Notes: a model not told the origin generated them from the letters alone. 10,222 nucleotides of DNA from Phycisphaerales bacterium (GCA_007124345.1 SLFH01000153.1:1-10222), one strand, 5' to 3'; shown: positions 1 through 7,347, counted from the first letter of the stretch. Translations and numbers: made by a program.

Positions 1-681
1 CTCCTCGACGCGTCCGAGCACGCGCTCGGTCGTCCCGCCCCATCGCTGCATGCGGTCGCGGAGCGCCGTGGCGGTGTCTCTGGCCGCGCTGATCGTCTCG
101 CGGACCTCGGCGACGGCCGGGTCGACCTCGGGGGCGACGCGGTCGAGCAGGTCGTTGGTGCGCTGGACGGTCTCGGTGATGCCGTCGAGGATGTCGCGCA
201 GGGCGTTGCGCTGCTCGGGTCCGAAGCCGGCCTGGGCGAGGAACGGGGGCGGCGCGAGCGTGCCTCGGATGACGCCGCCCTCGTCGAGGCGAGCCGAACC
301 CGGCCCGCCTCCGGCGGAAACGAAGTCGACCACGCTGTTGGCGCCGAAGAGCGGGCGCTCCATCACGACCAGCGCGTCGTCGAAGAGGGGGATGTCGGCG
401 AGGATGCGGACGCCCACCTCGACGGCGCCCGGCCTTCTGGAGGTCGGTTCTCTGTAGAAGTCGACGGAGGTCACGCTGCCGATCCGCTGCCCGCCCAGGG
501 TGACGGGCGAGCCGGGGCGGAGGCCCGCGGCGCCGTCGGCGAGGCTGAAGCGGACGGTGTAGTCGCTTCGGTTTTCGAAGTCGATGCCGCTGATGATCGC
601 GCTGACGACCACCGCCGCCACGAGCGAGCCGAGCAGGAAGAGCCCGGCCATGACGTTGTTGGCTTTCTTGCCTCTGCTCAA
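1..681 (-). CDS. mlaD: MCE-domain protein, MlaD-like phospholipid transport subunit (3' end cut by window edge)
   Basis: 227 residues are visible and the frame is still open at the window edge. The N-terminus is short and basic (SRGKKAN), followed by one membrane helix at about residues 11-32. An MCE/MlaD domain follows at about 38-125 (YTVRFSLADGAAGLRPGSPV, then GGQRIGSVTSVDF). From about 155 onward there is a helical region with likely coiled-coil heptads. MlaD family proteins are anchored in the inner membrane and form a periplasmic ring that passes phospholipids between membranes, working with an MlaE permease and MlaF ATPase. The start chosen is TTG at 681, because GGGAG lies 8 nt upstream and it keeps the basic segment before the helix. 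The alternative ATG at 651 would remove that segment. An in-frame stop at 703-705, which is also the stop of the upstream ATPase gene, limits any further extension. The gap to that gene is 21 nt, so they are very probably cotranscribed. The MCE assignment is firm; the exact substrate is inferred. Confidence 0.9.
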   Translation of the reverse strand, partial: MSRGKKANNVMAGLFLLGSLVAAVVVSAIISGIDFENRSDYTVRFSLADGAAGLRPGSPVTLGGQRIGSVTSVDFYREPTSRRPGAVEVGVRILADIPLFDDALVVMERPLFGANSVVDFVSAGGGPGSARLDEGGVIRGTLAPPPFLAQAGFGPEQRNALRDILDGITETVQRTNDLLDRVAPEVDPAVAEVRETISAARDTATALRDRMQRWGGTTERVLGRVEE

Positions 682-689
682 GGCGGCTT

Positions 690-694
690 CTCCC
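690..694 (-). promoter_or_regulatory. Shine-Dalgarno supporting the TTG start of mlaD
   Basis: GGGAG on the minus strand, 8 nt before TTG at 681. The nearest ATG, at 651, lies inside the predicted membrane helix region. This site decides the start of the MlaD-like gene. Confidence 0.55.
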
Positions 695-702
695 GCCGGA
701 CG

Positions 703-1629
703 CTAGGAGCGCGTCGGCTGCAGGCTCGGGGTCTGGGTGACTGTGGTGCCCACGCCGAAGAGGGCTTCTTCGTAGGCGCGGGTCTCCTGGCGTTCGGTGA
801 GGGGCCCCTCGGCCTCTCCCCTGAGAAACTGACGGATCAGGCGTTCGCCCTCGGGTCGCGAGGCGGCTTCCTGCGGCGGGCTATCGCGGAGCTCGCGGTA
901 CCACTCCAAGGGCTCGACACGGAGCATCCGCCCACGGTCGAGCATCGCTATCCGGTCGGCGATCGTGAACGCCGAGTCCATCTCGTGGGTGACCACGACG
1001 CTGGTGACGCCGAGCTTGCGGCTCAGGCTGATGATGAGCTGGTCGATCTGTGAGCTGGTGACCGGGTCGAGCCCGGCCGAGGGCTCGTCGTAGAAGAGGA
1101 TCTGGGGGTCGAGGGCGAGGGCGCGGGCGAGGCCGGCGCGCTTCTTCATGCCCCCGGAGATCTCGGCGGGGTACTTGTCGGCCGCGTGGAGGAGGCCGAC
1201 GAGCTCGAGCTTGATCTTCACCTGGATGTCGATGATGTCCTGGTCGAGGTCGGTGTGCTCGATGATGGGCAGAGCGACATTCTCGGCGATGGTCATCGAG
1301 TTGAAGAGCGCGCCGGACTGGAAGAGGATGCCGAAGCGCTTGCGGACTTCGTTCATCCGCTTCTCGTTGAGCGAGCAGATGTCACGGCCGAGGAGTTCGA
1401 TCGACCCTTCCTCGGGCGTGAGCGAGCCGATCATCAGGCGGAGCATGGTGCTCTTGCCCGAGCCCGAGCCGCCCATGATGACCATGGTCTCGCCGGTCCG
1501 GATGTCGAGGTTGATGCCGTCGAGCACCGTCTGGCTGCCGAAGCGCTTGACGACCCCCCGCATACGGATCGCGACCTCTGTCTCAGAGTGTGCGCGATGG
1601 GCGTGGTTGTCGGCGGAAGTGCGTGGCAT
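703..1629 (-). CDS. mlaF: ABC transporter ATP-binding protein, MlaF-like
   Basis: 308 residues from ATG 1629. All nucleotide-binding motifs are present: Walker A GGSGSGKST (53-61), Q-loop Q104 in LFQSGALF, signature ISGGMKKR (157-164), Walker B ILFYDEPSAG (177-186), D-loop GLDP, and switch His215 in VVVTHEMD. The SGGMKKRAGLARA form of the signature is typical of the MlaF/Ttg2A branch that powers phospholipid transport through MlaE and MlaD, and the adjacent MCE gene agrees with this. About 70 residues follow the switch His; the last 40 or so look low in conservation. The start is uncertain. ATG 1629 has no obvious ribosome site. ATG 1563 would begin right at the conserved core, and the frame stays open up to ATG 1746, inside lpxC. 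No MlaE permease gene is visible between or beside the two subunits; it could lie left of the window or elsewhere. Confidence 0.92.
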   Translation of the reverse strand: MPRTSADNHAHRAHSETEVAIRMRGVVKRFGSQTVLDGINLDIRTGETMVIMGGSGSGKSTMLRLMIGSLTPEEGSIELLGRDICSLNEKRMNEVRKRFGILFQSGALFNSMTIAENVALPIIEHTDLDQDIIDIQVKIKLELVGLLHAADKYPAEISGGMKKRAGLARALALDPQILFYDEPSAGLDPVTSSQIDQLIISLSRKLGVTSVVVTHEMDSAFTIADRIAMLDRGRMLRVEPLEWYRELRDSPPQEAASRPEGERLIRQFLRGEAEGPLTERQETRAYEEALFGVGTTVTQTPSLQPTRS

Positions 1630-1726
1630 CGGGGAAATATAGATCGGCCGCCGGCCGGGTCCGCTCGACACGGGGAGGGGCCGCGCTCGCATGTCCTTGT
1701 TCAGGGGGGCGGGGTGCTGTGGGGTG

Positions 1727-2641
1727 TCAGGTCTCGGCGTCGGCACGGAGCAGCGCGCGGGCCATCGCGTGGTTCAGCGCGTGCCCGGCCTTTGTCGCCG
1801 TTACGACGCCGTGGATCGGACGCCCGACCAGCGCGAGGTCGCCGATCAGGTCCAGGAGCTTGTGGCGGGCGGGCTCGTTCTCGAAGCGGAGGATGTTCTC
1901 GACAGGGCCGCCCTCGCCGATCACGAGCATTTCTTTGGCGCTGAGGTGTTTGAAGAGCCCGGCCGCGGCCATCTGCTTCGCCTCCGCCTCCAGCGAGAAG
2001 GTCCGCGCGGGGGCGACCTCCTCGGCGTAGCGGGCGTGGGCGTCGGGGCTGCCCGAGTCCCAATCGGCCTGCTGCGGCTGGATGGGCGCCCCGGGCCCGT
2101 AGTCGAGCTCGTAGCGGTACAGGCACCCGGACTGGTCGGCGGGTCTGGGCTCGGCGGTGATGCGTCCGCCCCGCCCGTCCTCGACCGTCACCGGCTCGCG
2201 GACCATCAGGGGCTCGACAGTGCTTTGCAGGTCGAGCAGGCCTGCGGCGGTCAGGGCGTTGACGATCGGGCCGCCCGAGCCGTCGAAGATAGGGGGCTCT
2301 GGCCCGTTGATCTCGACAATCGCGTCGGTGACGCCCAGGCCGGCCAGGGCGCTGAGCACATGCTCGACGGTCCAAACGATCGCGTCGGCGTCCTCGCCCG
2401 AGGCGAGGGCGGTGCAGCGGGGGGGGATCGAGGCGAAGGCGGGGTGGATCGGCGCGTCGCTCAGGCAGGCGATCGTCGCGGGGAAAAGAGACTCACCGAG
2501 CCTGACAAACAGGCCGGGCTCCGTCTCGTGGCGGGGCAGGACGGTGCAAGAGGACTTCACGCCGGAGAAGAGCGTCACGCCGGAGAGCTCGGCCGGGCCC
2601 GAGAGTGTGCGGCGTCGGACGCTGGGCGGGCGTTGGGTCAC
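1727..2641 (-). CDS. lpxC: UDP-3-O-acyl-N-acetylglucosamine deacetylase
   Basis: 304 residues, a normal length for single-domain LpxC (about 300), with no fused FabZ domain. LpxC removes the acetyl group from UDP-3-O-acyl-GlcNAc. It is a cytoplasmic zinc enzyme and the committed step of lipid A synthesis. By homology to E. coli LpxC, the visible active-site residues are the base Glu93 and zinc ligand His94 (TVEHVLSAL), Thr214 (ARTF), zinc ligands His260 and Asp264 (RHKLLDLIGDL), and the acid His287 (GHALNH). The early motif usually written GLHSG reads TLFSG here, so the His is Phe26. The GTG start at 2641 overlaps the lpxD stop as GTGA (4 nt), which indicates translational coupling. Residues 9-37 align with the usual LpxC N-terminus from this start. 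A 97-nt gap separates lpxC from the ATPase gene. Confidence 0.95.
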   Translation of the reverse strand: MTQRPPSVRRRTLSGPAELSGVTLFSGVKSSCTVLPRHETEPGLFVRLGESLFPATIACLSDAPIHPAFASIPPRCTALASGEDADAIVWTVEHVLSALAGLGVTDAIVEINGPEPPIFDGSGGPIVNALTAAGLLDLQSTVEPLMVREPVTVEDGRGGRITAEPRPADQSGCLYRYELDYGPGAPIQPQQADWDSGSPDAHARYAEEVAPARTFSLEAEAKQMAAAGLFKHLSAKEMLVIGEGGPVENILRFENEPARHKLLDLIGDLALVGRPIHGVVTATKAGHALNHAMARALLRADAET

Positions 2642-3759
2642 GCGCCGTTCCCGGCGGTGTCCTGCCCGGCGTCGCCCGGGTGCTGGAGTTGCTTGCGGAG
2701 CTTGCGGTAGTCCCGCATGAACGAGGCGAGATTGCGCAGGGCGGCGTAGTTCTCGGTCATCTGTCGGGCCGGGCCGGCGGGGACGCCCGCCCACGTCTCG
2801 CCGGCGGGGATGTCCTTCATCGTGCCCGAAGAGGCGGCCAGGGTTGCACCTGCGCCGATCGAGATGTTGTCGCTGACGGCGGCGCGCGCCGCGAGCACGA
2901 CCCCGTTGCCCAGCGTGACCGAGCCGGCGATGCCGACCTGCCCGCAGATGATGCAGCAGCGTCCGATCTTGGCGTTGTGCCCGATCTGGACGAGGTTGTC
3001 GATCTTGGTGCCGGCGCCGATGAATGTGTCGTCGAGCTTGCCGCGGTCGATGCACGAGTTGGCGCCGACCTCGACCTCGTCCTCGATCGTCACGCCCGCC
3101 AGGTGGGGCACCTTGACCAGGCCTTTGCCGTCGGCGGCGGGGCGGAAGCCGAAGCCGTCGGCGCCGATGGTGCAGTTGGCGTGCAGGAGGCATCGCTTGC
3201 CGATGCGGCAGGCGGCGCCGATGTAGACGCCGGGCATGACGCGTGTGCCGGCGCCGATGGAGGAGCCGCGCCCGATGTAGATATTGGCCACGAGCACCAC
3301 GCCTTCGCTGACGACCGCGCCGGCCTCGACGATGCAGCCCGGGCCGATCGAGGCGCCGCCCGAGACGCGGGCTGATGGGTCGACCGAAGCGGTGGGGTGC
3401 ACGCCCGGCTCGACGGGTGGCTCGCCGGGGGCGGCGGCCTCGAGCAGGCGGATCATCGCGAGATCGGCGTCGTCGACGACGAGCAGCGCCCTTGATGTGG
3501 CGTCGTGGTCGGGCACCTCGATGCCCGTGCTGACCAGCGCCGCGGAGGCGTCGGACTGGCCCCACGCCTTGGCGTACCGCTCAGAACGGATGAACGAGAG
3601 CTGGCCCGGCCCGGCGGCGTCGAGCGTCGCGAAGCCCGTGAGCTCGATGTCCGATGGCCCGTCGAGCTTCGCGCCGAGCATCGCCGCCAGCGCGCCTGTG
3701 GTGGCCGAGAAGCGGCCGATCGCCGGCGCTTCTGCTGCTTGTTGGGTCCGTCCGGTCAA
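2638..3759 (-). CDS. lpxD: UDP-3-O-acylglucosamine N-acyltransferase
   Basis: 373 residues, slightly longer than E. coli LpxD (341). The N-terminal uridine-binding domain (about 17-110) contains DAAGPGQLSFI. It is followed by a left-handed beta-helix of hexapeptide repeats (about 117-310) with many I/V-G-x-G units, and a C-terminal helical tail (about 335-360). Family hallmarks are IGADGFGF (198-205), GANSCIDRG (232-240) and QIGHNAKIG (258-266), where His261 matches the catalytic His239 of E. coli. The enzyme adds the N-linked acyl chain to UDP-3-O-acylglucosamine from acyl-ACP in the cytoplasm. In the pathway it acts right after LpxC, whose gene overlaps its 3' end. The start is the least certain part. 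TTG 3759 lies just after the chaperone stop (3762-3764), with only a weak G-rich site upstream. The first ATG is at residue 27, inside the conserved region, so a non-ATG start is required. Confidence 0.94.
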   Translation of the reverse strand: MTGRTQQAAEAPAIGRFSATTGALAAMLGAKLDGPSDIELTGFATLDAAGPGQLSFIRSERYAKAWGQSDASAALVSTGIEVPDHDATSRALLVVDDADLAMIRLLEAAAPGEPPVEPGVHPTASVDPSARVSGGASIGPGCIVEAGAVVSEGVVLVANIYIGRGSSIGAGTRVMPGVYIGAACRIGKRCLLHANCTIGADGFGFRPAADGKGLVKVPHLAGVTIEDEVEVGANSCIDRGKLDDTFIGAGTKIDNLVQIGHNAKIGRCCIICGQVGIAGSVTLGNGVVLAARAAVSDNISIGAGATLAASSGTMKDIPAGETWAGVPAGPARQMTENYAALRNLASFMRDYRKLRKQLQHPGDAGQDTAGNGA

Positions 3760-3761
3760 GA

Positions 3762-4394
3762 TCAGCGCCCCGCCGCGTGGTTGTTGTTCATGCGAGTGGC
3801 GACCGCCTCGGTGATGTCGATTGCGTCGTTTGCGTACAGGATTCTTTTGTCCTTGAGCAGCGCGTCGCTGATGGCCTGGGCGCCGCGATCGATGCGGGGC
3901 ACCTGGCGAGAGCGGTCGTCGAGCAGGACGAGGTCGTACCCCCGCTCGCCGGAGATCTCGCGGATCGCCGCGCCGATCTTGGGGTACATGTCGAGGATGA
4001 TCCGCATCTCCTGGCGTTCGATGAGGGCGGTGTAGCCCTGCTCGCGGGCGCCGAGCTCGCCTTCGCGCATCCGGAGATCCAGAATGCGGTCGTCGCGTTC
4101 GGGTCCGCTGAGGTTCATGGATTCGAGGTCTTCCATGCGGCTCTGGATCTGGCGCTGGCGGTTCTGCAGGTCTTCGCGGAGGCGCTGCGCCTCCCGGCCG
4201 ACTTCCTCGTTGCGCTCGCGCATCTCGTCGAGATTCTGGAACAGCCTCACCAGGTCGACGATGGCGACCGAGGTCGGGGCAGCGCGCATCTGCGCGTTGT
4301 TCGCCCCGGCCTTGAACGCAAAGCCGGAGGCGATCAGGGCGCCGAGCGCGCCCGCGACGAGAATACCCCTGAAACCGGCGGGTCCGGGTTTCAT
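3762..4394 (-). CDS. OmpH/Skp-family periplasmic chaperone
   Basis: 210 residues. A hydrophobic segment at about 9-27 serves as signal peptide or N-terminal anchor; no lipobox Cys is seen. TSVAIVDLVRLFQNLDEM (41-58) matches the usual first strand of OmpH/Skp proteins, VGVVDxxRVF. A long charged helical stretch follows (about 58-150), with many E/R/Q residues consistent with a coiled-coil tentacle. The C-terminal strand and helix region (YDLVLLDD, then ILYANDAIDITEAV at 185-198) is also typical of the family. Skp holds unfolded outer-membrane proteins in the periplasm and passes them to the Bam complex. Its place directly after bamA and before lpxD is the common arrangement in many diderms. 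ATG 4394 has a strong GGAGG 5 nt upstream. Skp is usually shorter (about 160), so the longer N-terminus and tail are mild differences. I give no symbol because skp and ompH naming varies. Confidence 0.88.
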   Translation of the reverse strand: MKPGPAGFRGILVAGALGALIASGFAFKAGANNAQMRAAPTSVAIVDLVRLFQNLDEMRERNEEVGREAQRLREDLQNRQRQIQSRMEDLESMNLSGPERDDRILDLRMREGELGAREQGYTALIERQEMRIILDMYPKIGAAIREISGERGYDLVLLDDRSRQVPRIDRGAQAISDALLKDKRILYANDAIDITEAVATRMNNNHAAGR

Positions 4395-4415
4395 GCAAAC
4401 CTCCGTCTGTTGGAG

Positions 4416-4449
4416 AGGATGATACCGCCGCGACGGCGGGCCGTCTGAA
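4416..4449 (-). promoter_or_regulatory. Possible promoter ahead of the chaperone-lpxD-lpxC-mla genes
   Basis: On the minus strand, TATCAT (4424-4419) matches 5 of 6 positions of a sigma70 -10 element. TTCAGA (4449-4444) lies 19 nt upstream as a weak -35. The spacer contains a perfect hairpin, CCGCCG-CGA-CGGCGG on the plus strand (4425-4439). The 117-nt gap after bamA leaves room for a second promoter. The wide spacer and GC-rich context make this tentative. Confidence 0.25.
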
Positions 4450-4511
4450 ACTGCGCTCCTTCCGCCCCGCGCGTGTCCATGCGACAGGCGAGCGGCGTGG
4501 GGCCCGGGCCT

Positions 4512-7118
4512 TCAGAAGGGCAGGTCGATCGTGAAGGTGAAGACCCGCTCGCGGTCGCCCTGGCTGACAAGGGGGAACCCGAAATCGAACGCGATCGGGG
4601 CGGGCGAGAGGGGGGTCTTCAGGCGGAGGCCCGTTCCCGCGGTGACCCGGTACTCGTTGAACCCGAACGATTCCTGCACGGTCCCCGTGTCAACGAAGAA
4701 GACCATCGCGAGGACGTCGTCGTAGATGGGCTGCTTGAGCTGGGTGCCGAAGAAAAATTCCCAGGAACCGCCGACGGTATCGCGGCTTTGCTCGCCGGTG
4801 TCGGCGCGGACGCCCCTGGGGGCGACGGCCCTGAAGTTGAAGCCCCTGAACGACCGCCCGCCTCGGTACAGGCGTTCGAAGACCGGTGCGTCGCTCTGGC
4901 CCTGGGGGATGTAGGCGGCCTCGGTCTGGAAGCGGAGGGTGGTCTTGTTGCCCATGAAGTCCTCGTCGAGGGTCAGGTAGAGGTTGTGCTCGGCGCGGAG
5001 CTTGGTGAAGTCGTAATCGCCCCCGAGGAGGCCGACCTGCTCTGCCGCGAAGGCCAGGCGGGTGCCCCGCCCGGGGTCGAAGGGGTTGTCGATGGTGTTG
5101 CGGGTCAGGCCGACCGAGAGGCCGGTGAGCTGGCTCTTGCCCTCGACATCGAAGATGTCGGTGGGGGAGCTGGGGCGGACATCGCTGATGTCGATGTCTT
5201 CCAGGCGGAGGTCGGCAGAGCCGGTCCAGAGGGTGCCGAAGCGGCGTCCGACGCGGAGGTTGACGCTCATTCGACGCTCGTCGTACTCGCGGAAGAAGCG
5301 GTCGCGGAGCTGGAAGCCGACGCTGCCGGAGTAGTCTGAGTCGAAGAGCGAAGGCTCGGAGAGCGAGATGCGGTAGGTCTGGATCTCGGTGCCCGGGCTG
5401 GCGATGAGGTTGAGGGTTTGGCCGCCGCCGCGGAAGGACCGGCCCGAGAGCAGGTCGCCGACGGAGTCTGGCGGGTCTGTGATGTCGAAGTTTCGTTGGA
5501 CGAGGCTGATGGTGCCGGTGAGGCCGGAGTCTGAGCTGATGAAGCCGCCGATGTTGATCGAGCCGGTGTTGGTCTCGACGACCTGGACGAGGATGTCGCG
5601 GTAGCCGGGCTCGAGGGGGTCCTCCGGCTGGATGGTGATGCGCGGCGCGTCGGTGGGACGCCCGCCCATCTGGCGCCCGTCGGCGAACAGGCCCGACCGC
5701 AACAGCGCGTTGGTCGAGCTGGTGACCTTGGTCTGGTCGAGCGGGCGGTCTGGGCGGAGGTCGATCCTGCGCCGGATCACCTCGTGGCGAGTGACTGTGT
5801 TGCCCGAGATGATGACCTCGCCGGTCCTCATCGGCCTGCCGGGGTAGAACTCCAGGAGCAGGTCGATGCGTGTGGGGTCCTCGGGGTCTCTGATCTCGAT
5901 CTTGCGGAACCTCGGCCCCCCCTCGCGGACATCGACGAACCCGAGCGAGCCGAACGCCGCCTCGATCTTCCGGATCGACGCGTTGATCTTGTCGCGGCTG
6001 TAGACATCCCCGGGCTTGAGCTCCATGAGCCCGGCGATCTGCGCCGAGCTGTAGGGCTCGGCCCGGTAAACGGCGTAGTCGCCCCCGGGCGTCCAGAAGA
6101 CCTCCTCGCCCGGGCCCGCGGCCGAGACCGCGTCGGCGCGGTTCTGGTAGGTCCCGACGATCTGATCGGGGTAGATCGCCTGGACGCGCCGGAGCGAGCT
6201 GAGCTGCCCCTCGCGGATGATGAAGGTCACGATCGCCTCGCGCCCGTCGGGGCTCAGGCGCGGGGGGGCGCGGTCGACCTCGGTGTCGAGGTACCCCCTG
6301 TCCTCGTAGTACCGACGGATCGCGATGATGTCCTGCTCCAGCGCGTCGTCGTCAAGGGGCGTCCGGCGCAAGAGCGCCGACTCGCGCGTCCGGATCGCCG
6401 ATCGCAGCTCCCGGTCGCTGAAGACCGTGTTGCCCTGGAAGCGGACCTGCGTCACGCGGATGCGCTCGCCCTCGGTGACGGTGTAGAGCACCACGGCTCT
6501 CCCGTCGGCGTCGACCTCGTAGTCCCAGCGGATCACCGCCCGCCCGTACCCCTTCTCGCGGTAGATGTCCTCCATCTCGCGGGCGGCCCGGTCGAGCTGG
6601 AAGCGGTCGATCGGCGTGCCGTCCAGCAGCGCCGCGGCGGGCGCGAGGTCGCGCGATCGGACGCGCGTGTTGCCCCTGATCTGCACATCGCGGATCACCG
6701 GCTGCTCGACGACGGTGTAGATGACATCGACCGTGCCGTCGGTGTTCAGGCGCACGCCCGCGTCGACGCGTGCGAAGCGTCCGAGGCGGTTGAGCCTCGT
6801 CAGGTCCGAGGAGACGGTCGAGGCGATGAAGGGCGCCCCGGCGAGCACGCGGATCTGGTTCTCCGCCAGGCGACGTGTCGGCCCTTCGAGGGTCTCGGTG
6901 ACGGTTTCGCCGTTGAGCGGGCGCTCGACGAGGATCTCCAGCCGGCGCACGGGCCGGTTCTCGTAGATGGAGAGCTCGCCCTCGGGGACGATGCCCGCCT
7001 CGCCGACGGCCTGGCCGAGGGAGGCGGGCGTGCCGGCCAAGAGCGCCAGCGCGACGGGCAACCACGCCGCTCGGGCGGCGGCACGGTTCTGTCGGATGTG
7101 GGCTCTTGGAGGGGTCAC
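4512..7118 (-). CDS. bamA: Outer-membrane protein assembly factor BamA
   Basis: 868 residues. The signal peptide is at about 14-36 (hydrophobic LPVALALLAG, likely cut near SLGQA). Five POTRA-like domains follow: about 54-138, 139-218, 219-305, a longer fourth one at about 306-429, and 430-516. Each of the clear ones starts a strand ending in RGN, QGN or SGN and has a helix with GY/GLF. A 16-strand beta barrel fills about 517-868. YRGGRSFRGF (751-760) is the L6 loop that normally reads VRGF/Y, and the protein ends in Phe (IDLPF), the usual outer-membrane terminal signal. BamA folds and inserts beta-barrel proteins in the outer membrane. It is first in a same-strand run with the OmpH/Skp chaperone and the lipid A genes. 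The start is GTG 7118, with no clear Shine-Dalgarno; no alternative ATG exists before the signal peptide. The fourth POTRA carries about 50 extra residues, discussed under findings. Confidence 0.95.
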   Translation of the reverse strand: MTPPRAHIRQNRAAARAAWLPVALALLAGTPASLGQAVGEAGIVPEGELSIYENRPVRRLEILVERPLNGETVTETLEGPTRRLAENQIRVLAGAPFIASTVSSDLTRLNRLGRFARVDAGVRLNTDGTVDVIYTVVEQPVIRDVQIRGNTRVRSRDLAPAAALLDGTPIDRFQLDRAAREMEDIYREKGYGRAVIRWDYEVDADGRAVVLYTVTEGERIRVTQVRFQGNTVFSDRELRSAIRTRESALLRRTPLDDDALEQDIIAIRRYYEDRGYLDTEVDRAPPRLSPDGREAIVTFIIREGQLSSLRRVQAIYPDQIVGTYQNRADAVSAAGPGEEVFWTPGGDYAVYRAEPYSSAQIAGLMELKPGDVYSRDKINASIRKIEAAFGSLGFVDVREGGPRFRKIEIRDPEDPTRIDLLLEFYPGRPMRTGEVIISGNTVTRHEVIRRRIDLRPDRPLDQTKVTSSTNALLRSGLFADGRQMGGRPTDAPRITIQPEDPLEPGYRDILVQVVETNTGSINIGGFISSDSGLTGTISLVQRNFDITDPPDSVGDLLSGRSFRGGGQTLNLIASPGTEIQTYRISLSEPSLFDSDYSGSVGFQLRDRFFREYDERRMSVNLRVGRRFGTLWTGSADLRLEDIDISDVRPSSPTDIFDVEGKSQLTGLSVGLTRNTIDNPFDPGRGTRLAFAAEQVGLLGGDYDFTKLRAEHNLYLTLDEDFMGNKTTLRFQTEAAYIPQGQSDAPVFERLYRGGRSFRGFNFRAVAPRGVRADTGEQSRDTVGGSWEFFFGTQLKQPIYDDVLAMVFFVDTGTVQESFGFNEYRVTAGTGLRLKTPLSPAPIAFDFGFPLVSQGDRERVFTFTIDLPF

Positions 7119-7148
7119 GGCAGGCGGGGACGATATCGCCCCGGCGCG

Positions 7149-7211
7149 CCATCCACAAACCGATGGTCACATTCGATCTGTCCCGTCGCCCTCCGGTCCC
7201 GCTGTGGATAA
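7149..7211. promoter_or_regulatory. DnaA-box pair in the intergenic region upstream of bamA
   Basis: 7203-7211 reads TGTGGATAA, the exact complement of the DnaA consensus TTATCCACA. 7149-7157 reads CCATCCACA on the plus strand and matches the consensus at 7 of 9 positions. The boxes face each other with 45 nt between them. They lie in the gap between divergent bamA and the small membrane gene, about 750 bp from the end of dnaN. No AT-rich unwinding region is seen nearby, so a complete origin is not shown; a DnaA regulatory or titration site is equally possible. Confidence 0.45.
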
Positions 7212-7263
7212 CCCGTTGGCCGGCTGGTCAGGGCCTGTCGGTTCGCTACACTGACGCCCCGCT

Positions 7264-7283
7264 CGCCGAGATCGCGCTCGGCG
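7264..7283. other. Inverted repeat between bamA and the small membrane gene
   Basis: A perfect 7-bp stem, CGCCGAG / CTCGGCG, with a 6-nt loop, 64 nt before the start of the small gene. There is no T-run, so it is not a terminator of standard type. It could be a leader hairpin or operator, or chance in GC-rich DNA. Confidence 0.25.
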
Positions 7284-7336
7284 CGGGCTGGTTCGGGCCG
7301 GACGCCTACTTCCGCCGGCCTCTCAGGGGATTTGCT

Positions 7337-7341
7337 GGAGG
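7337..7341 (+). promoter_or_regulatory. Shine-Dalgarno deciding the start of the small membrane gene
   Basis: GGAGG at 7337-7341 abuts ATG 7342 but sits 6 nt before ATG 7348. The second spacing is functional and the first is not, so the protein most likely starts at 7348. Confidence 0.6.
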
Positions 7342-7347
7342 ATGCCC

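Noticed and set aside
1630..1746. N-terminal extension of the MlaF-like ATPase from ATG 1746
   Set aside because: It would overlap lpxC, has no ribosome site, and adds 39 Pro/Arg-rich residues with no likeness to the family.
1727..3565. Open frame running continuously from lpxD territory into lpxC, as if a fused protein
   Set aside because: The part upstream of 2641 is out of frame with lpxD and is Arg-rich shadow sequence. LpxD is complete in its own frame and ends by a GTGA overlap with lpxC.
2638..4398. lpxD frame extended upstream across the chaperone gene to 4398
   Set aside because: The upstream part is Arg/Pro-rich shadow of the OmpH/Skp-like gene, and the conserved LpxD N-terminus starts only near residue 15 of the chosen gene.
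4501..4510. Perfect palindrome GGCCCGGGCC just past the bamA stop, considered as a terminator
   Set aside because: It has no loop and no T-run, and such GC palindromes are expected in this composition.
5784..7211. Long open frame on the plus strand opposite bamA
   Set aside because: It mirrors bamA codons in a GC-rich genome, its predicted protein is rich in Asp, Val, Arg and Gly without any motif, and bamA is unambiguous on the other strand.
7119..7347. Complete replication origin at the DnaA-box site
   Set aside because: Only one exact box and one degenerate box are present, with no AT-rich unwinding element; kept only as a DnaA-site finding.
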